Below, piece after piece: positions 20,701 through 29,146 of a DNA stretch of 30,950 nt. The stretch covers positions 1-30,950 of the forward strand of contig QXVZ01024199.1 of assembly GCA_008931825.1 (NCBI GenBank), given 5' to 3'. The DNA comes from Phallusia fumigata (lineage: Eukaryota > Chordata > Ascidiacea > Phlebobranchia > Ascidiidae). Under the pieces are notes generated by a model. That model saw nothing but the letters and a program-made list of their open reading frames with translations, was not told where the DNA came from and did not search any database. The stretch's first letter is position 1. Each line of letters begins with the position of its first letter. Both the position numbers and the translations under genes were made by a program.

Positions 20701-22514
20701 GAGAAAAACAGTGGGAAAAAACTTTTTAATTGTTTTACATCGAACTGATCTGGAGCATTTCGTGTGAAACATGGTTAGGCTACTTGATGGGATTCGATCC
20801 TATACCGAGGGATTGTTGTGAAAGAAGTCACTTTTTACTTGCTAAAAACTGGTTTGTACTTCACTACCTCATAATGAACATGTTTTAAATTCTTATTGAA
20901 ATCATACTGTCCCAAATATTTCTTAAAAGCGAGATGCTTCATTCATCATTATTTAAAATTGTGTTTATTAAAACAATCTTAAATCTACCGAGCGGCAACT
21001 AGAAAACTGTTATTTTAACAAATTTATCTCATTTTAAAAAATAATACATATATTACTATAAGCTAAAATAATGGGAGCAAATGTATACACCGACAACACA
21101 ATAAGGAGGACAATGAATTTCCCCAGAAGAGAAGATTCAATAATAAACGCTCATGTTTCAATGCGCTTTAAAGAAGTGAAGTTAGTGACAAGTCATTATT
21201 CCCTCATAAGCAATTTACATGCTCCAATATTCGACAGCACCCCCTACTGCTGTTAGACATCTTCCCTACTGAGATTAATAACAACATTCCTGGAATGTTT
21301 AACCACGGAAGTCATCGGTGGTAAATGGGTTCATCGAGCGGTTGGCGAAAATGCCGCAACATTTCGTTACACGAGTGGTTGTGAAAAGATGAGAGGATTC
21401 CATCCGACAACGTGCCAGTCAACACGCGGTTTACCCCCAGTCAAAGCTTGTTATACATTCGCTATGAGACCTGTCAACAAGTTATGCAACATTTGGTCTG
21501 CGTTCCTTCGTTTCAACACTCAGTGTAAACTGAATGTTCAGATCATTTTGCTGAAATTGCAAAAGCATTTTCATCAGCATTGCTGCATATTTGATCCGTC
21601 CGTTGCTCTCAATAACGTTTCAACAGATAAGTTGTGCAAAAAAATTTTCTGCAAACTCTCATTGATTTTCGTAAATTTGCCACAAGAAGTTTTGTGTAAG
21701 GATTAATTGTGCTAGCAACACATTGAGAAATTCCAACATAACAAAGACCAACTTTCATTTTATCGATAACAAAAAACGATTTAAGTATAAAAGTTTTTTT
21801 GGAACCAATTATTTTGATGTCAAAAATATGTCGAACAAAAAAATACATTTAAAGTTTTATGTTTTCTATTTTATCATGTTATCACTAATGTGTTGTTTTA
21901 GAGAGGGTGGATATTGAATATTTGCAATCTTTAATATTCCTTGTCTGCACCAACGCTTGTCGACTGTAACGTCACAATATGCACGTAGGCTAAATATTTG
22001 TTTGTGACGTAGGGTTGACAGATAAACGGCGGCGAGGCCTTAGCAAGGTTAGTTGTGTTCATGTATTTGTGAAGTAAACATTTAAATAACACCAATCCGC
22101 TTCCAACACCCAATGTATTATTATTGTTTTTGATTTACGCTTACTTATGCTGCAAGAAAGGTAGATTTATAGTCTTACCGCAACATAAAAACCTGTTTGC
22201 AACGTTCAGATCATTATCGTGTTCAAAAACTCCAACAGCATGTGAAATTAAAGTTTTTACGTGCGAATAGTTTTAACGCTTGATGAAAAAATCGAGTTAT
22301 ACTGCTTCTGCCCTGAAGTTTGTATGCAGTCCAACGATAGCTGCGCACTCATTAATACCAATTTTAATGTTTTATGTGTTAAAACGGAAACTGTAAAACA
22401 TCTCACCGTAGTTGGGATCGCTAGAGGAATCGGAAGGAGGAGTAGAGGAGGCAAGATAACGGAGAGAGTTGCACGGAACGCCCAAACCTTCCTCAGCAGG
22501 AGAGGAACTGTCAT
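8768..22514 (-). CDS. SLC13A: SLC13-family sodium-coupled di/tricarboxylate (or sulfate) symporter, 12 exons, 592 aa
   Basis: Plasma-membrane transporter of the DASS/SLC13 family, which moves dicarboxylates, citrate or sulfate with Na+. Exons: 22514-22407, 20541-20160 (with a 115-bp artefactual repeat), 19532-19394, 18379-18290, 18009-17858, 17515-17393, 17066-16962 or 15500-15396, 13218-13016, 12540-12428, 11830-11669, 11015-10878 or 9517-9380, and 10446-10267 or 8947-8768. All are GT/AG and phases agree. Landmarks: [19 protein letters not shown] (TM1), [35 protein letters not shown] (first clamp motif, residues 142-144), [64 protein letters not shown] (second clamp), [19 protein letters not shown] and [11 protein letters not shown]. 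Length fits the family (about 570-630). Exon 4 is a 30-residue acidic loop. No N-glycosylation sequon is seen in the C-terminal tail. Which paralogue (A1-A5) it matches cannot be settled by eye; substrate residues are unusual (see findings). Confidence 0.93.
10583..10777. repeat. Direct duplication (97 bp x2) around N 10680
   Basis: 10583-10679 is repeated as 10681-10777, with one N between. It lies in the intron between SLC13 exons 11 and 12, inside the second copy of the larger duplication and next to its haplotype indel. This suggests the assembler failed at that indel. No exon is affected. Confidence 0.85.
11194..11340 (-). repeat. tRNA-derived SINE-like repeat, family 2, copy a
   Basis: On the minus strand the element has an A-box-like segment (GGTTAGCGATGCC), a B-box-like GGGTTCTAATCC, then a body through CGGTCG, GAGCAAGAAACTTAAG and GCATTG. 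The same order occurs on the plus strand at 19831-19990 and 20026-20130. Internal pol III promoter boxes followed by a shared non-tRNA body are the signature of a SINE. It lies in the intron between SLC13 exons 10 and 11, in the same orientation as the gene. Confidence 0.65.
11944..12020 (-). ncRNA. tRNA-like sequence with intact A and B boxes and a T7 terminator (tRNA pseudogene or SINE head)
   Basis: On the minus strand 12020-11955 folds as acceptor GCCTGCG/CGCAGTC (one mismatch), D arm GCTC-AGTTGGTA-GAGC and T arm GTGGG-TTCGAAT-CCCAC. The A box (TAGCTCAGTTGG) and B box (GGTTCGAATCC) are perfect, and seven T follow at 11950-11944. The anticodon arm is abnormal: the element is 66 nt, about six short, and GCGCC can pair only with GGCGT around an 11-nt loop, so no 7-nt anticodon loop exists. 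It could therefore be transcribed but is unlikely to be a working tRNA. It lies in SLC13 intron 9. Related half-copies are at 18691 and 29212. Confidence 0.7.
12208..12235 (+). ncRNA. 5.8S rRNA-like fragment (first about 28 nt)
   Basis: AACTTCTAGCGGTGGATCAC followed by TTTGGCTT closely matches the conserved 5' end of eukaryotic 5.8S rRNA (AAC..TTAGCGGTGGATCAC..GGCT). The match stops after 28 nt, with no 18S, ITS or 28S around it, so it is a fragment and not a working rRNA gene. It lies about 190 bp from the tRNA-like element, in the opposite orientation, in SLC13 intron 9. It could be a retrotransposed piece or part of a composite repeat. Confidence 0.55.
13460..13953. repeat. 27-bp minisatellite in SLC13 intron 7 (about 16.8 units plus one degenerate unit)
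   Basis: From 13490 to 13953 about 16.8 units follow the plus-strand pattern CCGAGATTTACAACGCAC then CTTATGGGT. Most are exactly 27 bp; two are 28 and two are 31. A degenerate unit precedes the array at about 13460-13489. Variant classes alternate (GGGTCC, TGTTCC, AGGCCC, GGACCC). On the coding (minus) strand each unit reads CTCGG-nCC-ATAA-G/TGTGCGTTGTAAAT, the same as the exon 7/intron 7 junction at 15410-15378. The array therefore consists of copies of a splice-donor boundary. There are no spacers, so it is not a CRISPR array. Confidence 0.95.
13954..15377 (+). mobile_element. 5'-truncated non-LTR retrotransposon (LINE) inserted in the minisatellite
   Basis: An open frame continues from the left edge (T-Q-R-V-K-Y at 13952-13969) to a TAA at 14924-14926. 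It encodes the second half of a reverse transcriptase: [19 protein letters not shown], the catalytic [34 protein letters not shown] and a C-terminal domain ([14 protein letters not shown]). The first half of the RT and any endonuclease are absent. A 3' UTR of about 450 bp ends in the tail AAACTCAACTCAACT, without poly(A). Minisatellite units abut both ends (CCGAGATTTACAACGCAC at 13936-13953 and from 15378), which could be an 18-bp target duplication or simply the array. The protein style is CR1/L2/Jockey-like; the clade is unresolved. It runs antisense to SLC13. The RT frame is intact from truncation to stop, so the insertion looks young. Confidence 0.85.
14837..17967. repeat. 1565-bp direct duplication across N 16402, carrying the LINE 3' end and SLC13 exons 7, 6 and part of 5
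   Basis: 14837-16401 and 16403-17967 keep a constant offset of 1566 and differ at only about five positions that I noticed. The second copy is complete for exon 5 (18009-17858) and continues into unique sequence; the first breaks off inside exon 5 (16401-16292). Exon 6 occurs at 15949-15827 and 17515-17393, exon 7 at 15500-15396 and 17066-16962. The exact boundary at the N and the cut exon point to unmerged overlapping contigs, not to a real exon duplication. Confidence 0.9.
18439..18490 (-). repeat. Dispersed repeat module, family 1 body, orphan copy
   Basis: The plus-strand sequence GCCAGGCCTGTAAGAGGCGT followed by TACACCGAATC recurs with few changes at about 29147-29178 and more loosely at 18616-18645. 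In those two places it lies downstream (minus sense) of a tRNA-like T arm, so this copy is a 5'-truncated member of the same family. It sits in SLC13 intron 3. Confidence 0.5.
18603..18717 (-). repeat. tRNA-derived SINE-like repeat, family 1, truncated copy
   Basis: On the minus strand a tRNA T arm with B box (CGTTCGAATCCCACCGCAG, 18710-18692) is followed by TCTAGATTTT, as at 11955-11944, then a body ending CTCTTGCGGGCCTGGCGTA (18634-18616). The A-box half is missing and one T-stem pair is broken (GTGCG for GTGGG), so it is a 5'-truncated, inactive copy in SLC13 intron 3. Confidence 0.55.
19831..19990 (+). repeat. tRNA-derived SINE-like repeat, family 2, copy b
   Basis: The plus-strand order is AGGTTAACGAGCGGTGGG (A-box-like region), CTCGCAAGGTTGTTGGTTCT (degenerate B box), CGGTCGCCTGTGTTTTCC, AACAAACTTAAGCACCATTG and CCCAACCCAGTGCCACCC. 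It parallels copies at 11194-11340 (minus) and 20026-20130 (plus). It lies in SLC13 intron 2, antisense to the gene. Confidence 0.6.
20026..20130 (+). repeat. tRNA-derived SINE-like repeat, family 2, copy c (5'-truncated)
   Basis: TCGCAAGGTTGTGGGTTCTA with ATCCTGTCTCGGTCG reproduces the B-box region of the copy at 11194-11340 almost base for base. The body follows (CTTGTGTTTCTTGGGCAG, AAAACTCAAGGCGCATTG). The A-box half is absent. It lies just downstream of SLC13 exon 2, within intron 2. Confidence 0.6.
20268..20498. repeat. Exact 115-bp duplication around N 20383 inside SLC13 exon 2
   Basis: 20268-20382 and 20384-20498 are identical, separated by one N. With the extra 116 bases exon 2 shifts frame. 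With one copy and the N removed, exon 2 is 266 nt, ends in phase 2 and joins exon 3 (GC + C = Ala). The restored phase and the conserved reading ...[20 protein letters not shown] show that the repeat is an assembly error and the gene is intact. Confidence 0.95.
20542..22406 (-). other. SLC13 intron 1, no gene inside recognised
   Basis: This 1.87-kb intron is AT-rich, and its reading frames are short with no family resemblance. At about 20787-20799 it has GATGGGATTCGATCC, which resembles a B box, but I see no A box. It also contains the inverted repeat at 21969-22020. Intron 1 is a usual place for enhancers, but nothing beyond the inverted repeat can be supported. Confidence 0.4.
21969..22020. 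repeat. 9-bp perfect inverted repeat containing two TGACGT (CRE half-site) motifs
   Basis: ACGTCACAA (21969-21977) and TTGTGACGT (22012-22020) are perfect inverted copies 34 bp apart, in SLC13 intron 1 about 500 bp downstream of the start codon. TGACGT is the core recognised by CREB/ATF-type bZIP factors. The arrangement could be an enhancer or a worn small palindromic element. Function is inferred only. Confidence 0.4.
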
Positions 22515-22547
22515 CTTGAACAAGATTTGATTTCACACAACCTACAC

Positions 22548-22553
22548 TTTATA
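22548..22553 (-). promoter_or_regulatory. Candidate TATA box of the SLC13 gene
   Basis: CTATAAAG on the minus strand (TATAAA at 22553-22548) lies 34 bp upstream of the ATG at 22514, which would put transcription start only about 5-10 nt before the ATG. No T-rich tract ending in AG occurs between the two. It fits a short-leader TATA promoter, but one 6-mer in AT-rich DNA is weak evidence. Confidence 0.35.
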
Positions 22554-22559
22554 GCTTTT

Positions 22560-24955
22560 GTGATTATGCTGGTAATCTGTTAAGTAAGAGAATTTGGTAC
22601 ATTTACTTTGCTACCAATGGTAATTTGAATGAAGGTGTGAAGTAATGTACTAAAATATATCTGATATGACTGAGTAATTCTTTCACTTCATTTAAACTTA
22701 TAAATCGTTTGGTTTTTAATGGTGGGGGACTTAATGATATTCAATAGAATTTTTCCTGTCCTATTTTGACATATTTTGTTAAAGTCATTAATTCTAGTTT
22801 CTTCCAATAATCCGACTTATGCCGTTCATCCTTTTTTGACAAACTTCTTAGGAACTTTGGTTTACTTTTGAAAAATAAAAAGAATGCTCTGTCTTTTATG
22901 AACGTTTTCCAGCCTACATCTCCCGAATTTCTAAGAGGGCGAAGAGATTTGACTCATGGTGCAGCCAGGCAAACCACCTCATCAAAGTTTTACAAACGTT
23001 TTGTGGTTTAGGCTCAGCTCGTCTAGTAGGTCGTTCGGGCTGTCGGAAAGCCACCCAATTGTGTTTCTAATAGTGGGAAAAGTTTGTAAAAGATTTCAGC
23101 CTCGATGGTTTGGCCGTGTTTTAATGGTCTTTAGGAGATTCGACTTACGGCACAATTAGCACTCGGCTCGTCTCGACAACAAAACGATCTAATATCGTAA
23201 AAGCAACAAATATTTCCTTTTTTTGGACCAAACCAAACCTTTTTTCGGCATCGTTAAAGCGCAGCGATCGTGAAAATGGTCACACACAAATCCATTCGAA
23301 ACAGCTCATCTTTTTGTTCTACAGTATATTGTTCAAAAGAATCAGTTTCAACTTGTGTTTTAATTTTTCTGCTAATCGTTTTACCTCGATTTCCGAAACA
23401 CAAACACCAGTTCAGGATTCGACTTGTCAATTAGGTTTTGTTTGAGCCTTATAATTTCCTTATTACAAACATATCACAGCAAACCACTTCCCTTTATGAG
23501 AAAATCATCGGTTATTTCGCATAACTCGCCATATTCCACACATGTACACTCTAACAAGGCAATCGCGTGTAGTTTAATCGCTGAAGTTTGATCTGCACAA
23601 CAAGCACATGAACCTGATCTTATATATAAGCCCTGGATGCACAGAGCGAATTCCCGGTGTGATGCACCACTTGTTTGTTTGCTTGTTCGCATACGTCATC
23701 ACGCCTGTGGTCTGACGTGGTTGTGCGGGGTTTTGATCCGAAGCAGGCTTGAACTTTCGATTCCCAGAACACTGTTTATGTGTTGAATTCCCGGCACGCC
23801 AACTTGTGAGTCATCAGTGACAGGGCAATTGTTGTTGATGGGAAATGTCAACGTTGCCGTCGCAGCAAGGTTGGAAAACTTGGTAAAATTGCTGCAATGT
23901 TGCAAATTACTTGGAAGTTTGGTTGCCGGGTTCAATCAGAGTTTGATATTTTGCAGCCGTTTTCGGCTTAGTATCTTTTGTTGCTAGGTTTGTGCTAATA
24001 ACAAGGTAAGCAATCCATCATGCATATTTGGTTGCTTTTGAATACGTTTACGCTCCTTTTTGAACATGATCATTGTGAAAAAATACCTTCTTTTGAGGTT
24101 AAATATGACCTTTGTTTTCTAAAACAAAATTTTTCAAATCACTTTGAGAAGTAAATTTAAGCAGTATAATATTTTTGTGTTGGTTGGTGAGAATTAACAA
24201 AAAAAGAGGACAGTTTATCTTATATACTACATAACAATACCAGCAGATTCAAATGAAGTGTGAGTTCCAATCTAACACTTTTATCTCAGCTTTTTTATTA
24301 TCAAGTGCATTAACCTCAATTCAAAAGTAAACACATAACAAATTTGTTTTTGACAGTGTTGATGTTTATTTTTGTTTGTAGTGCATTTACTTTTTTAACA
24401 AACAAACAGATTTAAGAAGTTATAATTTGCAGAAATAAAACACAATTTGTTTCACAATGTCATGACAACAGACTAACAATTATTATCTGCAACTTTACTT
24501 GACTAAGGGGGGCAGCTTGCAATAGACAAACAAATCACAATTATAAAGCACAATTTATAGTAGCACACAATTCAGCAAATAAAAAACAGTGTATATATCA
24601 AAATCTTTCGTTTGTTACTTTTTTGCCAGTTGCCTTTTTTATGAAACTCTTGTACTTTACATATGTTATCCAAACACAATTTTGATAACAATATAGATGG
24701 TTTCACATGAAGATAAAATTTGTTGTAAAAAAGTTATAAACTGCATTAATTTTTGTCACTTTATGCAACATTTTGATCACAATGAAAAATAATTAACAGA
24801 AAAAGTGTTTAGTACAAAATGGATTTTGTGTAAAAACATTTCTATAGTACCAAAATGAATGGCTTACTGCGGTCAAATAAATAGAGTCAAGTATATAATA
24901 CCGAGTACTCAATACAGGATGCTTGAATAAATGACAAAATATGTTACAACACTGA
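22560..24955. other. Intergenic region between SLC13 and SH3BGRL, no gene recognised
   Basis: No exon-like reading frame or known family appears on either strand over 2.4 kb. A strong TATA-like string CTTATATATAAGCCC occurs near 23618, without a recognisable gene downstream. On the minus side AATAAA at 24370-24365 could end the SH3BGRL transcript, so the last 600 bp are probably its 3' UTR. Confidence 0.4.
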
Positions 24956-25324
24956 TTAGTACAAGTCCATTGCTGTTCCATCTTGTTTCAATTTCAGCAG
25001 TTTTTTCTCTTCTAGTGATTCAGGTGGTGGTGGGAGCTTGAAGAAAGTGTAAGGAAATCCATTTTCCAAAGCTGAGAAAAACCTGTCATAATCGCCGCAG
25101 TATTCATCTCCGTTAAATACTTGCGGTGGCAAAATTTTATTGCTTTCGTCCTTTTTGCTTTCTGGCATTTTTGCGATCATTATTTCTCGTGCTTCGAGAT
25201 TCCTAGTAAGGTCAATTTCTTCTACGTCGATATTTTGCAATCGTAAAAAGTTAACAATCTTGTTTTGTTTATCCCAAATGCATTTGCTCAGGAAAACTGA
25301 TGTCGTGTAAACTGTTATCACCAT
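24956..25324 (-). CDS. SH3BGRL: SH3 domain-binding glutamic acid-rich-like protein (SH3BGRL), single coding exon
   Basis: Small thioredoxin-fold protein of the glutaredoxin-like SH3BGR family, which lacks the CxxC redox pair and acts through protein binding. The 122-aa reading starts MVITVYTTSVFLSK, like the vertebrate MVIRVY start. It continues through NFLRLQNIDVEEIDL (second strand and helix), the SH3-binding loop ILPPQVFN (residues 64-71, vertebrate PLPPQIFN), YCGDYDRFFSALENG and a Lys/Glu-rich tail ending TAMDLY. No CxxC is present where glutaredoxins have one, as the family requires. The frame is open upstream to 25405, but those residues are a hydrophobic, non-homologous stretch ending at an AG acceptor (25333-25332), so the start at 25324 is preferred. 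The coding region has no intron, unlike the vertebrate genes. Confidence 0.92.
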   Translation of the reverse strand: MVITVYTTSVFLSKCIWDKQNKIVNFLRLQNIDVEEIDLTRNLEAREIMIAKMPESKKDESNKILPPQVFNGDEYCGDYDRFFSALENGFPYTFFKLPPPPESLEEKKLLKLKQDGTAMDLY

Positions 25325-25331
25325 ATTTGAA

Positions 25332-25340
25332 CTAAACCAG
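25332..25340 (-). other. Candidate spliced-leader acceptor upstream of SH3BGRL
   Basis: On the minus strand TGCTGGTTTAG ends at 25332, only 7 nt before the ATG, and is preceded by a T-rich run (AAGTTTTTTTTACTTTTGG). No upstream coding exon is needed, because the protein is complete from this ATG. A trans-splice site is the simplest reading; a cis-acceptor of a 5' UTR exon is the alternative. Confidence 0.45.
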
Positions 25341-26980
25341 CAAATAATTTCCACCAAAAGTAAAAAAAACTTTATCAGCTTTGCTGCATGATGAAACAAA
25401 AGCACTTGTAAAAATTTTTTATAAACAAACTGAAAAACTAACTACATACTTCTAAACGTTAAGTTTATCTAAAACATGGAAAGTTCTTCATGTTTATTAC
25501 ATACGTACTTTGTATACACTTGCAGCAAAAATGCTATAACACTAAACTAAGTACAGTTAACCGTACAAACAAATTGAGGCAATTTCCAGGGTTGTTTGCA
25601 TTTCCAGTAAACGCAAATAAAACATATCTCTAAACGCATTTGTTCTCACTTCTGCAAAAAATTCCCACCCTACTTTTTATCAGCTGTTCACTTGTCAACT
25701 TTGAAGATGCAACTAGAGGGACATAAGTTTTAGGTGGTGTGTTTCCACTTATTCAATAAATTTAGCAAGAATTTTAGCGAACAGTTGTGTTTTTAACACT
25801 TTATTTCAGTATGTTATGCTTCTCAGCACAAAAACATTAAAATATGATGGCGTTATCTCTGCTACCTTGCTCCACTATTGGTTCTGTTTAAGATGTTAAA
25901 GGTATCAAAATGAAAATCACACATCTTTTTGTGTGTGTGTTTGAAAATAATTTTTGAAAGATGATAGAACATCTTCTATCAAAGGCGTTGCTACGCGTTT
26001 TGAAGTGTTTATTGGAAAAAATACACTCAATACCCACAAAAAGAAATAAAAAATTCGTTTGGGCCTTGTTAAACGTAACTTATTACTCTTTGCACAAACT
26101 TGTACACAACCAGAAGTTTTGTTATGTTTTGTCCAAATTGAATCTTCTTTATTAGTTGTTTGTCGATCAGTTACAAATGGGACAGTGTTTTTTAAGCTAG
26201 TGGATTATGTATTTGCAAGGGGTGAAGTTTATTTAAAGTGCAATTTATCTAAAAGCTTATCAAAGGTTTTTCATCCTAACAGACATACTATTTACGAAAT
26301 AAATGTCCGGTTGGGGGATTTTAGCTTTGGTTAATACTAAATAGTATCGGGTCCATGGAATAAAAAAAGGAATAGAAGAACTAAAATGGGATATTGTTAC
26401 CGGATAAACGACATTTGATACACGTCATTGTACGGTCAGTTACGGTTGAATGGAAGCGACAGGCACGATCCCAAAGTAGTCGCCACCAAAGGTCAGCTAT
26501 GTGGTGTTGTGTGCTTTGACTTTACCCAAGCTACAGTGGCGAGCTGCCATGAAAGGTGGACCAATAATCACGTAGACCGCAATGACTCAGCAAAATGCGT
26601 GGCAACCGTAGGAAGGTGTAGCTTCGGAAAATCGCTTTAACGTGATTGTGCTAAATTTGAGTGGACATGAATTTTGGATGAGACTAGTTTTACTAACGTG
26701 TTTGTAGCGCTGTGTATCTATACCCTGAGGCAGTTTAGTTGTATTGTGTCTACGTATATAAAGTAAAGACACTTAACTACTTAGGGGCAGTTTCAGTGTG
26801 CTGCATTCCCGCATTGGTAGTAAATGTTTGAATCGAATTTGCTAGTTTGCTTGCTCTTTCGTTAGCGCAAACAGGCCATGCGGCAAATAAAGCCCAAATA
26901 AAAACAATCAATATATCATCACTAATCAATAAATGGTATCATGTTTTGTTGTGTACAGTTGAACTGACGTTTTTTGATAA
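25341..26980. other. Intergenic region between SH3BGRL and the rhodanese gene, no gene recognised
   Basis: These two genes diverge across about 1.7 kb. Reading frames of 60-90 codons at 25961-26640 show no known domain, no homologous splice partner and no coding-like composition, so I leave them out. The part from about 26420 to 26780 is less AT-rich than its surroundings and may be a decayed repeat. A GTGTGTGTGT run lies at about 25931. Promoters for both genes must lie here. Confidence 0.35.
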
Positions 26981-26989
26981 ATTATACAG
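26976..26989 (+). other. Candidate spliced-leader acceptor upstream of the rhodanese gene
   Basis: GATAAATTATACAG ends at 26989, preceded by a T run (GACGTTTTTTGATAAA), and the ATG follows 19 nt later. The geometry resembles that before COX5A and SH3BGRL. It could equally be the acceptor of a cis-spliced 5' UTR exon. Confidence 0.4.
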
Positions 26990-27008
26990 AAGGAAGGAAA
27001 GTTGTACA

Positions 27009-28611
27009 ATGGCTTCAAGGATGCCACCGCCCGAATTACAGCTTCAGTAAGTTTGTGCAGATAAAAACCAGTTTTGTTTACACAACCTCAAAACTGGCCT
27101 ATAACAGCCTTAGCAGGAAGCGTTTACGACATTATTGCATTGCGCATCGCAGTATGAGCCATTGTAACAAGGCCGTGTTGTACGGACATTGTAATGTATA
27201 GAATAATGCTTTTGTTTGCTGTAAATAACCATTACTGTCGCATAACATGAATGTGAAACAACCTGAAGTTTTTGAGGTTCTCTCATCAGCAATCCATTTT
27301 CCCTGGCATGGGTTTTGGGGCCACTTCACTGATTCTAACTATTTCACCCTTAATTGTGACTCCGTTATGCGCCAAACTCACCCCTTACCTGTTACAAAAC
27401 AACGCTTTGTAATATTTTACCATGATCCAGTTTGTATTTTATAACTTCTTGCGCTATGCTGGCCAGGTTGTTTCAGTGCTATCGCAAATTGGGTTTCGTT
27501 AACGCCGCGCTCATCTTACAGAGACGACCAGTACATTGGAGTGGATGAGCTGAAGCGACGGATTACGGAAAATAATGTTGTAATTATTGACGTTCGGGAT
27601 GAGTCGGAAATACAAAGCGCCGGAAAAATAGCGAGCCCGAGGTGGATTAACATTCCGTGGGACGAAATAGGTGGGTAATGCGCAAAAAAGGTAAATGTAT
27701 TGTTTTCTGTCTAAAAATTCTTTCGATACTTTTTAGAAAATGAAGCAAGCAGTGTAGAAGGCAGTAAGCTCTATACCTGTTGTGTTTATGATTTTTTAAT
27801 AAGCTAAACGAATTAAAAGTTTAAACGGGTTTGAAAGGTCGTTTAATCTTTGCCAAGGATGGCAATACGGTAAGGTGCGTATACCAGCACGTACCTCGTT
27901 ACGAAGTGCGTAACGTAGCAACGTACCACACATTTTAATCATTTTTGCTGCGTACTGTACCGCGCTGCCTTTCTTGCTTGTGAGTAGGCTTCGTGCAAAC
28001 CCATCAACTAAATTTCAACATTTGCCACCAGCGGCCGAGTTCGCAAAATCAGATGCAGACTTTAAACAGAAGCACGGTGTAGACAAACCAAGTGTTCCTG
28101 GTGCAGAGGTTGTGATGCAATGTAGAACTGGCCGGAAAGCATCGCACGCTTTCAACACACTGTTTGGAATGGGATTTGTTCAGTAAGTGGATTGCTATTG
28201 TACATGATTGTTCCTTTGCAACAGGGGGCAACCTACACAGGTCAAATTCAGTCCGCCAAGCAAAACCATCCTGCCTACTTGATTAGAAATTAAACTTCTG
28301 TGTTTTCGTTATGAACTGCCACTACTTTCGTTAGGATTATTTTATGGCTAAATAGGGATAAATTCCGATTAAAATACCATGAATTCGCAAGCTTTGACAA
28401 CATTATAATCAATGAAAGAAACAAAAGTGCAAGACTGCCATACTTTGATGTTTTTGAAACAGCTGTAAACGTAATAGGGGATCCTGTTTGTAATAGTATT
28501 ACACGAACCACAGCATTGTTTTGGGTTGATACACCTATTTCATACTTTCCTATTTTTTGTTTTAGGATGAAAAGCTTGAAAGGCGGTTACAACACATGGA
28601 CGGGAGCATAA
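27009..28611 (+). CDS. Single-domain rhodanese (thiosulfate sulfurtransferase), TSTD1/TSTD3-like, 4 exons
   Basis: Exons: 27009-27046, 27522-27670, 28032-28182, 28566-28611; GT/AG at each junction and phases join, giving 127 aa. Rhodanese domains carry sulfane sulfur on an active-site cysteine as a persulfide. Exon 2 has the N-terminal half: VDELKRRITENNVVIIDVRD (CH2A strand with invariant D-x-R), then E..AGKI....WINIPWDEI. Exon 3 has the second half: FKQKHG.DKP, EVVMQC and the loop CRTGRKASHAFNTLFGMGF with catalytic Cys93. Exon 4 supplies the end motif LKGGYNTWTGA (family GG...W). The size fits single-domain proteins such as TSTD1. No mitochondrial presequence is evident, so it is probably cytosolic. 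The loop is six residues (CRTGRK) as in sulfurtransferases; the seven-residue Cdc25/arsenate-reductase type does not fit. Paralogue assignment between TSTD1 and TSTD3 is open. Confidence 0.9.
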
Positions 28612-28647
28612 CCATCACAAACCCAAACTTGCCCCAATATAAGAAGC

Positions 28648-28756
28648 AAATTATGTGAAAACTTTTTTTAATTCATCATGCCGGTATGAAAACAATTTAC
28701 CNAAATTATGTGAAAACTTTTTTTAATTCATCATGCCGGTATGAAAACAATTTACC
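28648..28756 (+). repeat. Exact 54-bp duplication around N 28702
   Basis: 28648-28701 and 28703-28756 are identical, with a single N between them. This is the same pattern as the other five N positions. It lies just past the rhodanese stop codon, in probable 3' UTR, and does not touch coding sequence. Confidence 0.9.
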
Positions 28757-29146
28757 AACAGTAGCACGTTTGCATATGCAATGTAGTTTTTATGTGATGG
28801 GTACTGACACATATTACACTTTGTCATCGTATAATTTCTATCTTACACAAGTTCGTCTTATGTTGACACTGGTTCGTTACACTTTTTGATAGTAACTTCA
28901 TTGTTTGTTTGGAAATTCGGTAAACTAAAAACGATAAAAAGATTTTTTTGGCAGACAGTATGCACAATTTGGGCCAATCTTAACCTGGTATGCTTTTTAC
29001 ATAGAGATAATTGCGTTGCGTTTTCAAACTGTTTCGTAAACACTAAATAACGCCTCAACACTCTTTCCTACACGTTTTGATAATACGTTATTCTGCCTGT
29101 TTATAAACACGTGTGTGAAATATAAACGTGTATTGCTTCATATACG

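Noticed and set aside
21389-21706. 105-codon plus-strand open frame in SLC13 intron 1
   Set aside because: Antisense within an intron, low-complexity composition, no family resemblance.
23610-23640. TATATATAAG string as a promoter of an unknown gene
   Set aside because: No gene-like reading frame or exon follows on either strand within a plausible distance; AT-rich DNA makes such strings by chance.
25325-25405. 27-residue N-terminal extension of SH3BGRL
   Set aside because: Hydrophobic, absent from the family, and separated from the ATG by a T-rich tract with an AG acceptor; probably outron or intron.
26428-26640. 70-codon plus-strand open frame in a less AT-rich patch
   Set aside because: No recognisable domain, no splice partner and no start context; may be a decayed repeat.
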